A stretch of DNA of 21,452 bases from Treponema sp. (GCA_031277045.1 JAISLX010000066.1:1-21452); one strand, 5' to 3'; shown: positions 1-8,370, numbered from the stretch's first letter. The notes: generated from the sequence alone by a model not told the origin. Program-made: numbers and translations.

Positions 1-693
1 ACCCCGGTGGGGGAGGGGAGGGTCCCTTCCCGGGAGGAAGTGGAGGCGGCGCTTTCCGGCTTCCGGGGGAAGATACTCCAGAAGCCGCCTGAGTATTCGG
101 CGGTCCATCTGGGCGGCAAACGGGCCTACGAGCTTGCCCGGTCCGGGGAAGTTCCGGAAATGAAAGAGCGGCCGGTTACGGTTTACAAACTGGAACTCCT
201 CTCCTGGGAAGTCCCTTGCGCCTCCGTCCTTGTCCGCTGTTCCGCCGGGACCTATATCCGTTCCCTGGCCCGGGACATTGCCCTGGCCGCCGGAAGCAGG
301 GCCCACCTCGGCGCCCTGACGCGGACCAGAATCGGGGGCTTCCGCCTGGAGGATGCCTTTGAGCCCCCGGCCGGCGAAGAAGGGCCGGACGCCGGAATCA
401 CCCTGGCGGCAGCGGTACAGCCTATTACCGCCGGGACCTTCACCGCTCTGGGAATCCCCCGCTTTGACGGGGACCGGTCCCTGCTGGCCCCCCTGATCCA
501 CGGCCGGCCCCTGGGGCCCCTGCTTGCCGGCCTGGAACTTAACGATTCGCCCGGGGGGGAGCCCCCGGCGGCGGCGGTTTTCGCGGGGGGACAGTTCGCC
601 GCCCTGGTAAAACGGTCCGGCGGCGGGGGCTGGAGCTACGGCTTTGTGTACGCCCGGCTTCCCGTGCCTGGAGGGGTCCATGCGGATCCTTGA
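1..693 (+). CDS. truB: tRNA pseudouridine(55) synthase TruB, 5' end missing
   Basis: C-terminal part of TruB, the enzyme that makes pseudouridine 55 in the T-loop of tRNAs. The reading frame is open from base 1 and the gene must begin upstream of the window, because the N-terminal part with the catalytic Asp loop (GxLDPxATG type) is not here; the GTG at 7 is internal. Visible family signatures are FRGKILQKPPEYSAVHLGGK near the left edge, the KRAYELAR segment, and VLVRCSAGTYIRSLARDIA, which is the conserved GTYIRSL tRNA-binding/active-site region. The last 80 or so residues are Gly/Pro-rich and poorly conserved. The stop (691-693) overlaps the ribF start by 14 bases, so the two are probably translationally coupled. 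truB-ribF-rpsO-pnp is a widespread bacterial order, which supports the call. Confidence 0.93.
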   Translation, partial: TPVGEGRVPSREEVEAALSGFRGKILQKPPEYSAVHLGGKRAYELARSGEVPEMKERPVTVYKLELLSWEVPCASVLVRCSAGTYIRSLARDIALAAGSRAHLGALTRTRIGGFRLEDAFEPPAGEEGPDAGITLAAAVQPITAGTFTALGIPRFDGDRSLLAPLIHGRPLGPLLAGLELNDSPGGEPPAAAVFAGGQFAALVKRSGGGGWSYGFVYARLPVPGGVHADP

Positions 694-1483
694 CTGGGAC
701 ACCTTTGTCCGCGAGGGGAAGGGCGGGGTTCCGGCCCCCTCCCTGGCGCTAAGTATCGGGGTCTTCGACGGGGTACACCGGGGCCATCAAAAGCTTATCG
801 AAAAAATACGGAACCACGCCGCGAAACACGGAGGGTTGGCGGGGCTCGTTACGTTTATCCAGAATCCCCGCCGCGTTCTCCATCCCGCAGGTTATCCGGG
901 GGATATCTACCCCCTTCCCCAAAAGCTCAAGACCCTGGAAGGGCTGGGGGTCGATTTTACGGTACTCATTGACTTTTCAGGTGATATTAGTAAAATGATG
1001 GGAAGTGAATTTGTGGCCCTTATGGGGCTTGGGCGGGTCAGTTATATGGCCTTGGGCGCCAATTTTCGTTGTGGTTACCGTCTGGATACGGATGGGGGGG
1101 CCATTCGGGATATGGCGGCGCCGTTTGGGACCTTTACCGAACTGGTACCCCAGGTCAGGCGGGGAGGGGCGCCGGTCAGTTCAAGCCGTATACGGCGGGA
1201 ACTTTTGGCCGGGAATATAGCCGCCGCCGCCGCGCTGCTGGGCCGTCCGTTTACAGTGGACCTGGAGGGCCTGCGCCCGGAAGAAACCGCGAACGGCCGC
1301 TGTTATGACCTTGGAAACGCGGGACGGGTTTTGCCCCCCGGCGGGCGGTATTCCGGCAGAATTTATCCGGCAAATTCCAGCAAAGAACTGGAAACGCCTG
1401 TTACGCTGGATTCCGGGCGCTTGTTTATTCCGGTTCCCGTGAATTTCAACGCGGTATCCGTTGAGTTATGTGGTTCCCAATAG
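680..1483 (+). CDS. ribF: RibF-type FMN adenylyltransferase with reduced riboflavin kinase domain
   Basis: Makes FAD from FMN and ATP in the cytoplasm; normal family members also phosphorylate riboflavin. The ATG at 680 is preferred over the in-frame TTG at 644 because GGAGG lies at 670-674 with five bases of spacing; this gives 267 residues. Residues 26-37 carry the nucleotidyltransferase signature IGVFDGVHRGHQ (HxGH at 33-36), followed by LGANFRCGYRLD (about 125-136) and VSSSRIRRELLAG (about 166-178), all typical of the FAD synthetase half. After LLGRPF (187-191) only about 76 residues remain, against roughly 125 for a full riboflavin kinase domain, and I find no GFPTAN-like nucleotide/riboflavin motif or GVY strand. 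The kinase half therefore looks degenerate or lost. Overlaps truB by 14 bases and is 14 bases before rpsO. Confidence 0.88.
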   Translation: MRILDWDTFVREGKGGVPAPSLALSIGVFDGVHRGHQKLIEKIRNHAAKHGGLAGLVTFIQNPRRVLHPAGYPGDIYPLPQKLKTLEGLGVDFTVLIDFSGDISKMMGSEFVALMGLGRVSYMALGANFRCGYRLDTDGGAIRDMAAPFGTFTELVPQVRRGGAPVSSSRIRRELLAGNIAAAAALLGRPFTVDLEGLRPEETANGRCYDLGNAGRVLPPGGRYSGRIYPANSSKELETPVTLDSGRLFIPVPVNFNAVSVELCGSQ

Positions 1484-1497
1484 GAGAGTAACTATAT

Positions 1498-1767
1498 ATG
1501 GCTTTAAGTAAAGAAGAATCGGCGTCTGTTATTTCCAAATTTGGAAAATCCGAAAAGGATTCAGGCGCGCCGGAGGTCCAGATTGCCCTGCTTACCGAGC
1601 GGATCAATCACCTTACGGATCATTGCAGGCAGTTCAAGAATGACAAATCCAGTCAGCGGGGTTTGCTTATCCTGGTCGGAAAGCGCAGAAGACTTTTGAA
1701 GTACATTCAGCGGACCAATCTTGAAGGATACCGTTCTCTTATCAAGGATCTGGGTTTACGTAAATAA
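1498..1767 (+). CDS. rpsO: 30S ribosomal protein S15
   Basis: S15 binds the central domain of 16S rRNA early in small-subunit assembly. The 89-residue length is exactly that of the family. Recognisable segments are GAPEVQIALLTERINHLTDH (residues about 23-42), HCRQFKNDKSSQRGLL (about 42-57) and VGKRRRLLKYIQRTN (about 60-74), which include the rRNA-contacting basic region. GGAGAG at 1483-1488, joined to the ribF stop, gives a good ribosome binding site nine bases before the ATG. The stop codon overlaps the pnp ATG by one base in the sequence TAATG, implying coupling to pnp, the usual neighbour in bacteria. Confidence 0.98.
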   Translation: MALSKEESASVISKFGKSEKDSGAPEVQIALLTERINHLTDHCRQFKNDKSSQRGLLILVGKRRRLLKYIQRTNLEGYRSLIKDLGLRK

Positions 1768-3932
1768 TGACACAACAAGTAACATTACAAATCGGCGGAA
1801 AGGACCTTATCCTGGAAACCGGCAGGATCGCGAAACAGGCAAACGGCGCTGTTTTCGCCCAGTACGCGGGTTCGGCGGTTATAGCGACCGTCTGTTCTTC
1901 CCGGGACTCTGTGGAGGGCTTGGACTACGTGCCCCTTACGGTTGATTACAACGAAAAGTACTACGCCGCCGGGAAAATCCCAGGCGGTTTTATCAAGCGG
2001 GAAGGCCGCCCCAAAGACAAGGAAATCCTGGTATCCCGGCTTATCGACCGGCCCATGCGGCCCCTCTTTGACAAGAGCTTTGGCCGGGAAATCCAGGTGG
2101 TGCCCACCACGCTTTCCGCCGATCAGGTGAATCCTCCGGACATACTTGCCATCATCGCCAGTTCCGCGGCGGTTCACATCTCGGATATCCCCTTTGGCGG
2201 GCCTGTCGCCGGAGTGCGTATCTGCCAGGTAGACGGTCTCCTGGTGGTAAACCCCACCTACCAGGAAATTGAAAAATCGACCCTGGAGATCGTAGTGGCC
2301 GGTACCAAAGACGGCATCACGATGGTGGAGGGCGGGGCCAGGGAAGTGGGCGAGGACCTCATGGTGGAGGCTCTGGAAAAGGCCCACCGGATGATCGTGG
2401 AAATATGCGCCCTTCAGGACAAGCTGCGGGAACTGGCGGGAAAGCCCAAGCTGCCCCTCGCCGCCCAGAGCTGTTGTCTGGAAAACGCTGAGGCCATCCG
2501 TTCCGCCGCCCGGCCGAAACTGGAAGAAGCCTGTTTCCTCAAAGGGAAACTGGAACGCCGGGAGGCTATCAACGGGGTAAAGGCCGGCCTTGCTGCCGAA
2601 TACGCCGCCCAGCTTGAGGACGAAAATCAGAAAAAGCTTTTTGACGCTCTTTTTGAAGAAATAGAATACTCGATTCTCCGTTCTTCCATCCTGGACAAGG
2701 GCCGGCGGGTAGACGGCAGGGGGACCGAGGATATTCGGGACATTACCTGCGAGGTGGGGATCCTGCCCAGGACCCACGGATCGGCTCTTTTTACGCGGGG
2801 TGAAACCCAGGCCCTTGTGGTAACTACGCTGGGGACCGTGTTTGACGAGCAGATTTTTGACGATATCGACGGGGACAAGCGGGAAAACTTTATCCTCCAC
2901 TACAATTTCCCCCCCTATTCCGTGGGCGAGGTGGGACGCCTGGGTACCGGCCGCCGGGAGATTGGTCATGGCAACCTGGCCCGCAGGTCCCTGGAGGCTA
3001 TGGTCCCCGACAAGGAAGAATTTCCCTATACCGTCCGGGTAGTTTCCGAGGTCATGGAATCCAACGGCTCCTCCTCTATGGCTACAGTCTGTGGAGGAAC
3101 CCTTGCCATGCTCCACGCCGGGGTGCCCATGAAAAAACCGGTGGCGGGGATCGCTATGGGCCTTATCACCGAAAGCAACGAACCCGGCAGCCGTTACGCG
3201 GTACTTTCGGACATTCTGGGTGAGGAAGATCACTTGGGGGATATGGACTTCAAAGTAGCCGGAACTGAGGACGGGATCACCGGCTTCCAGATGGATATTA
3301 AAATTGCCGGGGTAAGCCCGGAAATTATGCGGAAGGCTCTGGACCAGGCCAAACGGGGCAGGCTCCATATCCTTTCGATTATGAACAAAACCATCAACAG
3401 GCCCGCGGCTTCTATCAGCGAATTTGCCCCTAAGATCGTTACAATGAAGATCGAGGTGGATAAAATTGGCGCCCTTATCGGCCCCGGCGGGAAGAACGTC
3501 AAAGCCCTGTGCGAACAGTACAGCGTTACGATCAATACCGAAAATGACGGAACCGTAACTATCTACGGAAAAAACGCCAAAGACGCCGAAGAGGCCAGAA
3601 TGGCGGTCCAGGGGATCGTGTCGGACCCGGAGACCGGCCGCGTTTACAACGGCGTGGTTAAGCGGATTATGGATTTTGGCGCTTTTGTGGAAATTCTTCC
3701 CGGCAAGGAAGGGCTGGTGCATATCAGCAAGCTTTCCCGCCAGCGGATAGCCCAGGTAACCGATGTGGTAAAAGAAGGGCAGGAAATCCCCGTTAAGCTG
3801 CTGGAAGTTGACAAAATGGGCCGTCTTAACCTTTCCTATGTCGACGCCATCGATCCGGACGGCGCTCCCCCCGTGGAGCATAACGCCGGGGCCCGGCATG
3901 ACGACCAGCCCAGGGGCGGACGCCGTTTCTAG
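1767..3932 (+). CDS. pnp: Polyribonucleotide nucleotidyltransferase (PNPase)
   Basis: Phosphorolytic 3'-5' exoribonuclease of RNA decay, normally a trimer. At 721 residues it has full family length. Domain order: first RNase PH fold (about 12-140, with IKREGRPKDKEILVSRLIDR at 76-95), helical linker (about 230-305), second RNase PH fold (about 310-550), KH domain (about 556-615, GPGG loop at 572-575) and S1 domain (about 623-692, GVVKRIMDFGAFVEILPGKE). The catalytic loop EDHLGDMDFK at 487-496 supplies D488, D494 and K496, which by alignment of this motif correspond to E. coli D486, D492 and K494. The tail after S1 is short, acidic then Arg/Gly-rich (RGGRRF end). ATG overlaps the rpsO stop; dut follows after three bases. 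Confidence 0.98.
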   Translation: MTQQVTLQIGGKDLILETGRIAKQANGAVFAQYAGSAVIATVCSSRDSVEGLDYVPLTVDYNEKYYAAGKIPGGFIKREGRPKDKEILVSRLIDRPMRPLFDKSFGREIQVVPTTLSADQVNPPDILAIIASSAAVHISDIPFGGPVAGVRICQVDGLLVVNPTYQEIEKSTLEIVVAGTKDGITMVEGGAREVGEDLMVEALEKAHRMIVEICALQDKLRELAGKPKLPLAAQSCCLENAEAIRSAARPKLEEACFLKGKLERREAINGVKAGLAAEYAAQLEDENQKKLFDALFEEIEYSILRSSILDKGRRVDGRGTEDIRDITCEVGILPRTHGSALFTRGETQALVVTTLGTVFDEQIFDDIDGDKRENFILHYNFPPYSVGEVGRLGTGRREIGHGNLARRSLEAMVPDKEEFPYTVRVVSEVMESNGSSSMATVCGGTLAMLHAGVPMKKPVAGIAMGLITESNEPGSRYAVLSDILGEEDHLGDMDFKVAGTEDGITGFQMDIKIAGVSPEIMRKALDQAKRGRLHILSIMNKTINRPAASISEFAPKIVTMKIEVDKIGALIGPGGKNVKALCEQYSVTINTENDGTVTIYGKNAKDAEEARMAVQGIVSDPETGRVYNGVVKRIMDFGAFVEILPGKEGLVHISKLSRQRIAQVTDVVKEGQEIPVKLLEVDKMGRLNLSYVDAIDPDGAPPVEHNAGARHDDQPRGGRRF

Positions 3933-3935
3933 CTT

Positions 3936-4382
3936 ATGGATAAAGGGCCGCTCGTAAAGGTACAACGGCAGGATCCCGCGCTCCCCCTCCCGCGTTACGA
4001 AAGCGCGGGGGCGGCAGGGATGGATTTGCGCGCCCGGCTGTCTGAACCTCTTTCCATCCCCCCCCTGGGGCGCGCCGTAATTCCCACAGGCCTTGCGCTG
4101 GAAATTCCGGCGGGTTACGAGGCGCAGGTACGGCCCCGTTCGGGGCTTGCCGCTTCCTCGGGGCTTACGATACTCAATGCCCCGGGGACCATTGATTCCG
4201 ATTACCGGGGGGAACTTAGGGTCATCCTGGTCAACCTGGGTTCCGATCCCTGTTGGGTTAAAAACGGGGACCGGATAGCCCAACTGGTTTTTGCTCCGGT
4301 GGTTTACGCGGAGCTTGAGGCCGCGGATAGCCTAAACGAAACGCCGCGGGGCGGCGGCGGTTTTGGTTCTACCGGGCGCTGA
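3936..4382 (+). CDS. dut: Deoxyuridine 5'-triphosphate nucleotidohydrolase (dUTPase)
   Basis: Hydrolyses dUTP to dUMP and pyrophosphate, keeping uracil out of DNA and feeding dTMP synthesis. The 148 residues show all five motifs of the trimeric dUTPase family: [10 protein letters not shown] (24-33), RPRSGLA (66-72), [14 protein letters not shown] (81-94, with D87 at the position of the water-activating Asp), GDRIAQLV (111-118) and the C-terminal Gly-rich P-loop-like arm [11 protein letters not shown] (138-148). The family is therefore intact and probably active. It starts three bases after the pnp stop with no clear Shine-Dalgarno, so it probably depends on translation of pnp. Confidence 0.97.
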   Translation: MDKGPLVKVQRQDPALPLPRYESAGAAGMDLRARLSEPLSIPPLGRAVIPTGLALEIPAGYEAQVRPRSGLAASSGLTILNAPGTIDSDYRGELRVILVNLGSDPCWVKNGDRIAQLVFAPVVYAELEAADSLNETPRGGGGFGSTGR

Positions 4383-4435
4383 CGCGGGGCATGGGGGCCG
4401 CGGCGGTTTCTGTTAAAGGCGGGCCGGAGGTGCGC

Positions 4436-5704
4436 ATGGTTCATTCCCGTTCCATTTCCTGGACCCTGTTCCGTTATGTCGTTACCGAGGCGCTGCTATC
4501 TTTTTTTGTCTCGTTCCTGTTTTTTTTCTTTATCTTTTTTGTTAATCAACTGCTCCTGCTGGCCCAGGATATTCTTACCAAGCAGGTGCCTTTTGGCCAG
4601 GTCGCGCTGCTGGTTTTTTACGCCCTGCCCCAGGTAGTCGCCCTTGCGGCCCCCTTCGCCTCGATGGTAGGTATTCTGATGACGGTGGGCCGCATGTCCA
4701 GCGACAACGAAATTCTCGTCATGCTTTCATCAGGGCTTTCTTACCGGGCCCTCTATGTTCCCGCCATTGTGGTGGGGATTCTTATTTCAGTTTTTTCTTT
4801 TTTGACCAATGATATACTCCTTCCGGCGGGGACCATACAGTTCAACAAGCTGTACCGTCTTATCGCGATTTCTACCCCGGCCCTTGAATTGGAGGCCAAT
4901 TCGGTTAAACGGTTCAAGGATACGATCATCGTAACGGGGGAAGTGGAGGGGAACAGCATTGGGAGTGTTCTGATACTGGACCGGACGGGGGACGGGGAAC
5001 GGCGTGTTATACTCGCTAAAAACGCAGAACTAAAAGATTGGGGCGGCGAGGGGTTGAGCCTGGATCTGGAAGCCGCCTTTATTCAGTCCTCAAAAGAGAT
5101 GGCCCGCTCCGATTATGATTACGCCTCCAGTTCCTTTCTCCGCTACTGGGTTCCCCATGATGACATTATCCAGACGGTTTCTTCGATCACGCCCAAGGAA
5201 ATGAGTTCTACCGATGTGTTAGCGGAGATACGGGAAAAACAGTTTAACCTTAACCACCTTCTGGAAGAACGGCTTGGCTGGATCAACCTTCGTATCCTGG
5301 AGGCCGAAACGACCCTGCGTCAGGGGCCGAACCATGAAAGATGGAACCGCCGGAATTCCCTGCTTGCGGACATACAGCGGGAGATTCAGGAATACCGGTC
5401 CATGAAGCGGGACCGTACCCTGTTTTACTACCTTTTGGAATATTACAAGAAATTTTCTATCCCTTTGGGGGCCTTTTCGTTCGTGTTTCTCTCGGTTGCC
5501 CTGGGGCTTATGGCAAAAAAAAGCGGGCAAACCGTGGGCTTTATCCTGGGGCTTATTATCGCCGTCCTGTACTGGGCCTTGATCCTGGGGGGACAAACCG
5601 TGGGGCTCCGCCTGGGCTTTTCCCCATTCTGGTCCATGTGGACCCCCAATATCCTGGCCATAACGGCGGGAATCATCTTTAGCGCCGTCAGGATCCGCAA
5701 ATGA
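4436..5704 (+). CDS. YjgP/YjgQ family permease, LptF-like
   Basis: Inner-membrane component of an LptBFGC-type lipid exporter. I chose the ATG at 4436 rather than 4391 because GGAGGTG lies at 4426-4432; this gives 422 residues. Three hydrophobic segments (about 15-40, 55-85 and 103-124) are followed by a large periplasmic region starting FLTNDILLPAG and then three more membrane segments after EYYKKFSIPLGAF, the usual fold of the family. Between EMSSTDVLAEI and that last block lies an extra, charged, helical, probably coiled-coil stretch of around 65 residues (NLNHLLEERL through REIQEYRSMKRDR) longer than in E. coli LptF as I recall it. Its stop overlaps the start of the second permease (ATGA). 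Many treponemes lack classical LPS, so the cargo could be another glycolipid or lipoprotein-related lipid; that is inference. Whether it is the F or G partner is judged from position only. Confidence 0.85.
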   Translation: MVHSRSISWTLFRYVVTEALLSFFVSFLFFFFIFFVNQLLLLAQDILTKQVPFGQVALLVFYALPQVVALAAPFASMVGILMTVGRMSSDNEILVMLSSGLSYRALYVPAIVVGILISVFSFLTNDILLPAGTIQFNKLYRLIAISTPALELEANSVKRFKDTIIVTGEVEGNSIGSVLILDRTGDGERRVILAKNAELKDWGGEGLSLDLEAAFIQSSKEMARSDYDYASSSFLRYWVPHDDIIQTVSSITPKEMSSTDVLAEIREKQFNLNHLLEERLGWINLRILEAETTLRQGPNHERWNRRNSLLADIQREIQEYRSMKRDRTLFYYLLEYYKKFSIPLGAFSFVFLSVALGLMAKKSGQTVGFILGLIIAVLYWALILGGQTVGLRLGFSPFWSMWTPNILAITAGIIFSAVRIRK

Positions 5705-6765
5705 TTCTGGACAAATACCTGGTTAAACAGTTTTTTCCCATTTTTGTTATGGCCATTTCCATGTTCATGCTGCTTCTTGCCCTTATCGATCTGTTCGCCA
5801 ATATTTTCCGGTATCTGAATTACCAAGTACCTGTTCTGGAAATACTAAAGATAAGCCTTTTTTACCTGCCCAAGTGCGTTTCTTATGCCCTGCCCATTTC
5901 CCTGCTCTTCGCGTCCGCCTATACCCTGGGAGATCTGTACGCCCGGAACGAGCTTACCGCAATATTGTCGTCCGGTATTCCCTTTTGGCGTTTTAGCCTG
6001 CCTCTGGCGGTCATCGGCGTTTTCGCCTCGTTTTTCGCCTTTGGCTTTGAGGACACCGTGGTCATTCCCACGCTTGCGGTTAAGAATTCCCTTTCCCGGA
6101 ACTATCTGCGCCAGGACCGGCGGGAAAGCAACTCCGACGTGGTAATCAAGACCAAGGGCGGGAATCTTGTCTATGCCGTGGATTATTTTGACTACCGGGC
6201 GCTGGTACTTAACGGGATAAGCATTGTTGAACATGACGACAAGGGGGCCTTTATTTCCCAGGTTCGTTCCCCCCAGGCTGTGTGGACCGGCGAATACTGG
6301 CGCCTCTCCGATCCGGTGATTTACAAGTGGGAGGGTGATATGCTGCGGGTCCGGCCCCTGGGCGAAACCGATGTGTACCGGGAACATCCCGATACGTTCC
6401 GCCGCAACACCGTGGAAGTGGAGGATCTCCGCGTCCGGGATGTCCGGCTTCTGGCGGATGACCTCGCGCTTGCGGGGCTCCCCATTGTTCAGGTCCTGTC
6501 GGATTACTACCACCGTTTTTCCTTTTCCGCCGCGAGCCTGGTTGTCATGATACTTTCAATCTCTATGGGGGGCCGCTTCAAAAAAAATATCCTGCTGATG
6601 AGTCTGTTGACCAGTCTTTCATCGGCGGTGATTTTTTACGTCATGGAGATGATCTCCATGCTGATGGCCCGTCTGGGCTACATCCCCCCCATCGTGGGGG
6701 CATGGTTCCCGGTAGGAATTTTTATTGTTATAGGGCTTTCGCTGCTCGGCAGCGTAAAAACCTGA
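5701..6765 (+). CDS. YjgP/YjgQ family permease, LptG-like
   Basis: Second half of a probable LptFG-type heterodimeric lipid-export permease. The 354 residues begin MILDKYLVKQFFP, the characteristic amphipathic start of the family, followed by membrane segments at about 12-35, 50-75 and 97-118, a periplasmic jellyroll region (about 125-265, with VVIPTLAVKNSLSRNYL at its start) and three C-terminal membrane segments (about 275-350). ATG overlaps the stop of the upstream permease by four bases, which fits stoichiometric synthesis of two subunits. The ATPase partner (LptB) and periplasmic LptC/A are not in the window. Last gene of the left operon: repeats and a terminator-like hairpin follow. Confidence 0.85.
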   Translation: MILDKYLVKQFFPIFVMAISMFMLLLALIDLFANIFRYLNYQVPVLEILKISLFYLPKCVSYALPISLLFASAYTLGDLYARNELTAILSSGIPFWRFSLPLAVIGVFASFFAFGFEDTVVIPTLAVKNSLSRNYLRQDRRESNSDVVIKTKGGNLVYAVDYFDYRALVLNGISIVEHDDKGAFISQVRSPQAVWTGEYWRLSDPVIYKWEGDMLRVRPLGETDVYREHPDTFRRNTVEVEDLRVRDVRLLADDLALAGLPIVQVLSDYYHRFSFSAASLVVMILSISMGGRFKKNILLMSLLTSLSSAVIFYVMEMISMLMARLGYIPPIVGAWFPVGIFIVIGLSLLGSVKT

Positions 6766-6795
6766 CGGACGTGATAAACTGGATGTTTGATGCCT

Positions 6796-6927
6796 AATAG
6801 AGTTGTTCAGAAACTTCAGTTTCTGAACAACAACCGCTTAAAAACAACAAAAAACACGGATTTTGTCCGAAATCCGTGTTTTTTGGGAGACTTCTGAGAT
6901 AACCAACCAGGTTATCGAACAAGTCCC
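6796..6927 (+). repeat. Composite three-hairpin repeat element, copy A
   Basis: A 132-base element between lptG and rhaB that matches a second copy at 13014-13141. Both begin AATAGAGTT and end ACAAGTCCC. Order of parts: hairpin 1 has perfect 13-base arms 6802-6814 and 6819-6831 with loop TTCA; then an A-rich linker containing CCGCTTAAAAACAACA; hairpin 2 (6849-6884) is terminator-like; hairpin 3 has outer arms GGG..ACTT (6885-6893, with a two-base AG bulge) and AAGTCCC (6921-6927) enclosing an inner stem GATAACC/GGTTATC (6898-6904 and 6910-6916). The two copies differ by compensatory changes, which argues for a conserved RNA structure. It could be a structured leader RNA, a small mobile (MITE- or REP-like) repeat, or both; no coding capacity is evident. 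Confidence 0.75.
6849..6884 (+). terminator. Terminator-like hairpin (hairpin 2 of copy A)
   Basis: A perfect 15-base stem: arm 6849-6863 (six A, then CACGGATTT) pairs with 6870-6884 (AAATCCGTG, then six T), loop of six bases. The A tract before and T tract after make it a plausible bidirectional intrinsic terminator, ending the lptFG transcript; if it works on the + strand it would also attenuate any transcript entering rhaB from upstream. Confidence 0.65.
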
Positions 6928-6930
6928 AAT

Positions 6931-6969
6931 GAGCGTTTCCCAAAACCAGCTAGGTTTTGGGAAACGCTC
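6931..6969 (+). promoter_or_regulatory. 17-bp perfect hairpin just upstream of the rhaB ribosome binding site
   Basis: Arms 6931-6947 (GAGCGTTTCCCAAAACC) and 6953-6969 are perfectly complementary around the loop AGCTA. The rhaB Shine-Dalgarno (GGGAGG, 6979-6984) starts ten bases after the stem. The core TTCCCAAAACC/GGTTTTGGGAA belongs to the hairpin family repeated at 16112, 16211 and 18192. There is no T tract, so a terminator is unlikely; mRNA stabilisation or control of rhaB expression is possible. Confidence 0.55.
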
Positions 6970-6991
6970 GGACCGGCAGGGAGGAAATGTG

Positions 6992-8359
6992 ATGGAAAAG
7001 CAAAATTACTATCTGGCTGTCGACATGGGCGCCTCCGGGGGAAGGCTTATTCTGGGACATGTTGAGGATGAAAAACTTATCCTGGAAGAAGTCCACCGCT
7101 TTGCCAACGCCCCGCTGCCAAAGGGCGCTTCCCTTATCTGGGATACGGACCGGCTTTTTGACGAGATTGTGAGGGGGATTAAACGCTGCGGCGAGCTGGG
7201 GAAGTTCCCCGCTTACATCGGCATTGACACCTGGGGGGTTGATTATGTGCTGGTAGACAAGCAGGGGCGGCCCCTGGAACCTGCCTATTCTTACAGGGAT
7301 TCCCGTACCGCTCCTTTCCTCGATACCATCCCTCCTTTTGAGGAACTTTACCAGGTTACCGGCATCGCCCGGCAGTCTTTTAATACGGTGTACCAGCTTT
7401 TGGCCGACAAGGCGGCAGGAAGGCTTAAAGACGCCGCATCCATGTTCTTTTTGCCGGAGTATTTTTCGTACCGCCTGACCGGGGGTTTTAGCGGGAAACA
7501 GCGCTGCGAATACACCGAAGCTTCCACATCGGGTCTGCTGGACGCGCAAAAGCGGTCCTGGGCCTTTCCCCTTATCGAGCGGCTGGGACTTCCCCCCGGC
7601 CTGTTTGATCCCCCGCGGGAACCCCCTTACGCGGTCGGGGTCCTGGATGAAAAACTGGGGGCGGGCCGCGGCGCGGAGATTCTTATGATCGCAAGCCACG
7701 ACACCGCCTCCGCGGTTTCCGTTGTCGATGAAGGGCGGCTCTACATCAGTTCCGGCACCTGGAGCCTTCTGGGCATCCAGTCTTCCCCCATTTTAACGGA
7801 AGCCGCCCGGAACGCGGGTTACACCAACGAAGGAGCCCTGAACGGCAAAATCCGCTTTTTGAAAAACATCATGGGCCTGTGGATTCTCCAGCAGACGCGG
7901 CATGAACTGGGCGATGTCCACAGTTTCGCGGAACTTGAATCCCTGGCCCGGGAAGCGGCGGCCCGGAATGAAAATATCCGCCCCATTGATGTCAACCTCC
8001 CCAGGTTCCTCAGCCCCGCCTCCATGATACACGAGATTAAAGACGAGTGCCGGGGCGGCTGGATACCGGAAAGCCCCGGCGAACTGGCCTATTGTATTTA
8101 TGTAAGCCTTGCTTCAAGCTACAAAAAAGCTGTGGAGGATCTGGAGGATATTACCGGGACAAAGTACCCGGCCATATCGGTTATCGGCGGGGGCAGCAAG
8201 GACGGCTACCTTAATGATCTTACCGCCCGCTACACCGGCAAAGAGATCCACGCCGGGCCCGCCGAGGCGACAGCCATCGGGAATATTTTACTACAGATGA
8301 AACACGCGGGCCAGGAACGGCCCCGGCGGGGTTTTGCTGAAACAGTGATAAAACTTTAA
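6992..8359 (+). CDS. rhaB: L-rhamnulokinase
   Basis: FGGY-family sugar kinase phosphorylating L-rhamnulose to L-rhamnulose 1-phosphate in the cytoplasm. The frame is open from 6863, but the ATG at 6992 is the start: GGGAGG at 6979-6984 precedes it, and the upstream codons run through a hairpin. The 455 residues show the N-terminal ATPase phosphate loop VDMGASGGR (10-18), IGIDTWGVDYVLVD (76-89), SYRDSRT (100-106), the catalytic-base segment ASHDTASAV (D237) and SSGTWSLLG (253-261), then the C-terminal GGGSKDGYLNDLTA nucleotide-site segment. IGIDTWGVDYVLVD and the rhaA neighbour distinguish it from xylulo-, gluco- and fuculokinases. It is slightly shorter than E. coli RhaB (489). rhaA follows after 11 bases; no rhamnulose-1-phosphate aldolase or rhamnose regulator is present here. 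Confidence 0.92.
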   Translation: MEKQNYYLAVDMGASGGRLILGHVEDEKLILEEVHRFANAPLPKGASLIWDTDRLFDEIVRGIKRCGELGKFPAYIGIDTWGVDYVLVDKQGRPLEPAYSYRDSRTAPFLDTIPPFEELYQVTGIARQSFNTVYQLLADKAAGRLKDAASMFFLPEYFSYRLTGGFSGKQRCEYTEASTSGLLDAQKRSWAFPLIERLGLPPGLFDPPREPPYAVGVLDEKLGAGRGAEILMIASHDTASAVSVVDEGRLYISSGTWSLLGIQSSPILTEAARNAGYTNEGALNGKIRFLKNIMGLWILQQTRHELGDVHSFAELESLAREAAARNENIRPIDVNLPRFLSPASMIHEIKDECRGGWIPESPGELAYCIYVSLASSYKKAVEDLEDITGTKYPAISVIGGGSKDGYLNDLTARYTGKEIHAGPAEATAIGNILLQMKHAGQERPRRGFAETVIKL

Positions 8360-8370
8360 CGGAGGCTGCG

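Noticed and set aside
1785..4283. 832-residue open frame on the minus strand opposite pnp and dut
   Set aside because: Shadow of GC-rich codons in highly conserved genes; the plus strand has unmistakable PNPase and dUTPase motifs, and the minus product shows no family signature.
6863..6991. N-terminal extension of RhaB from an upstream start
   Set aside because: The extension would be encoded by the repeat hairpins; the ATG at 6992 has a good Shine-Dalgarno and gives the normal FGGY start.
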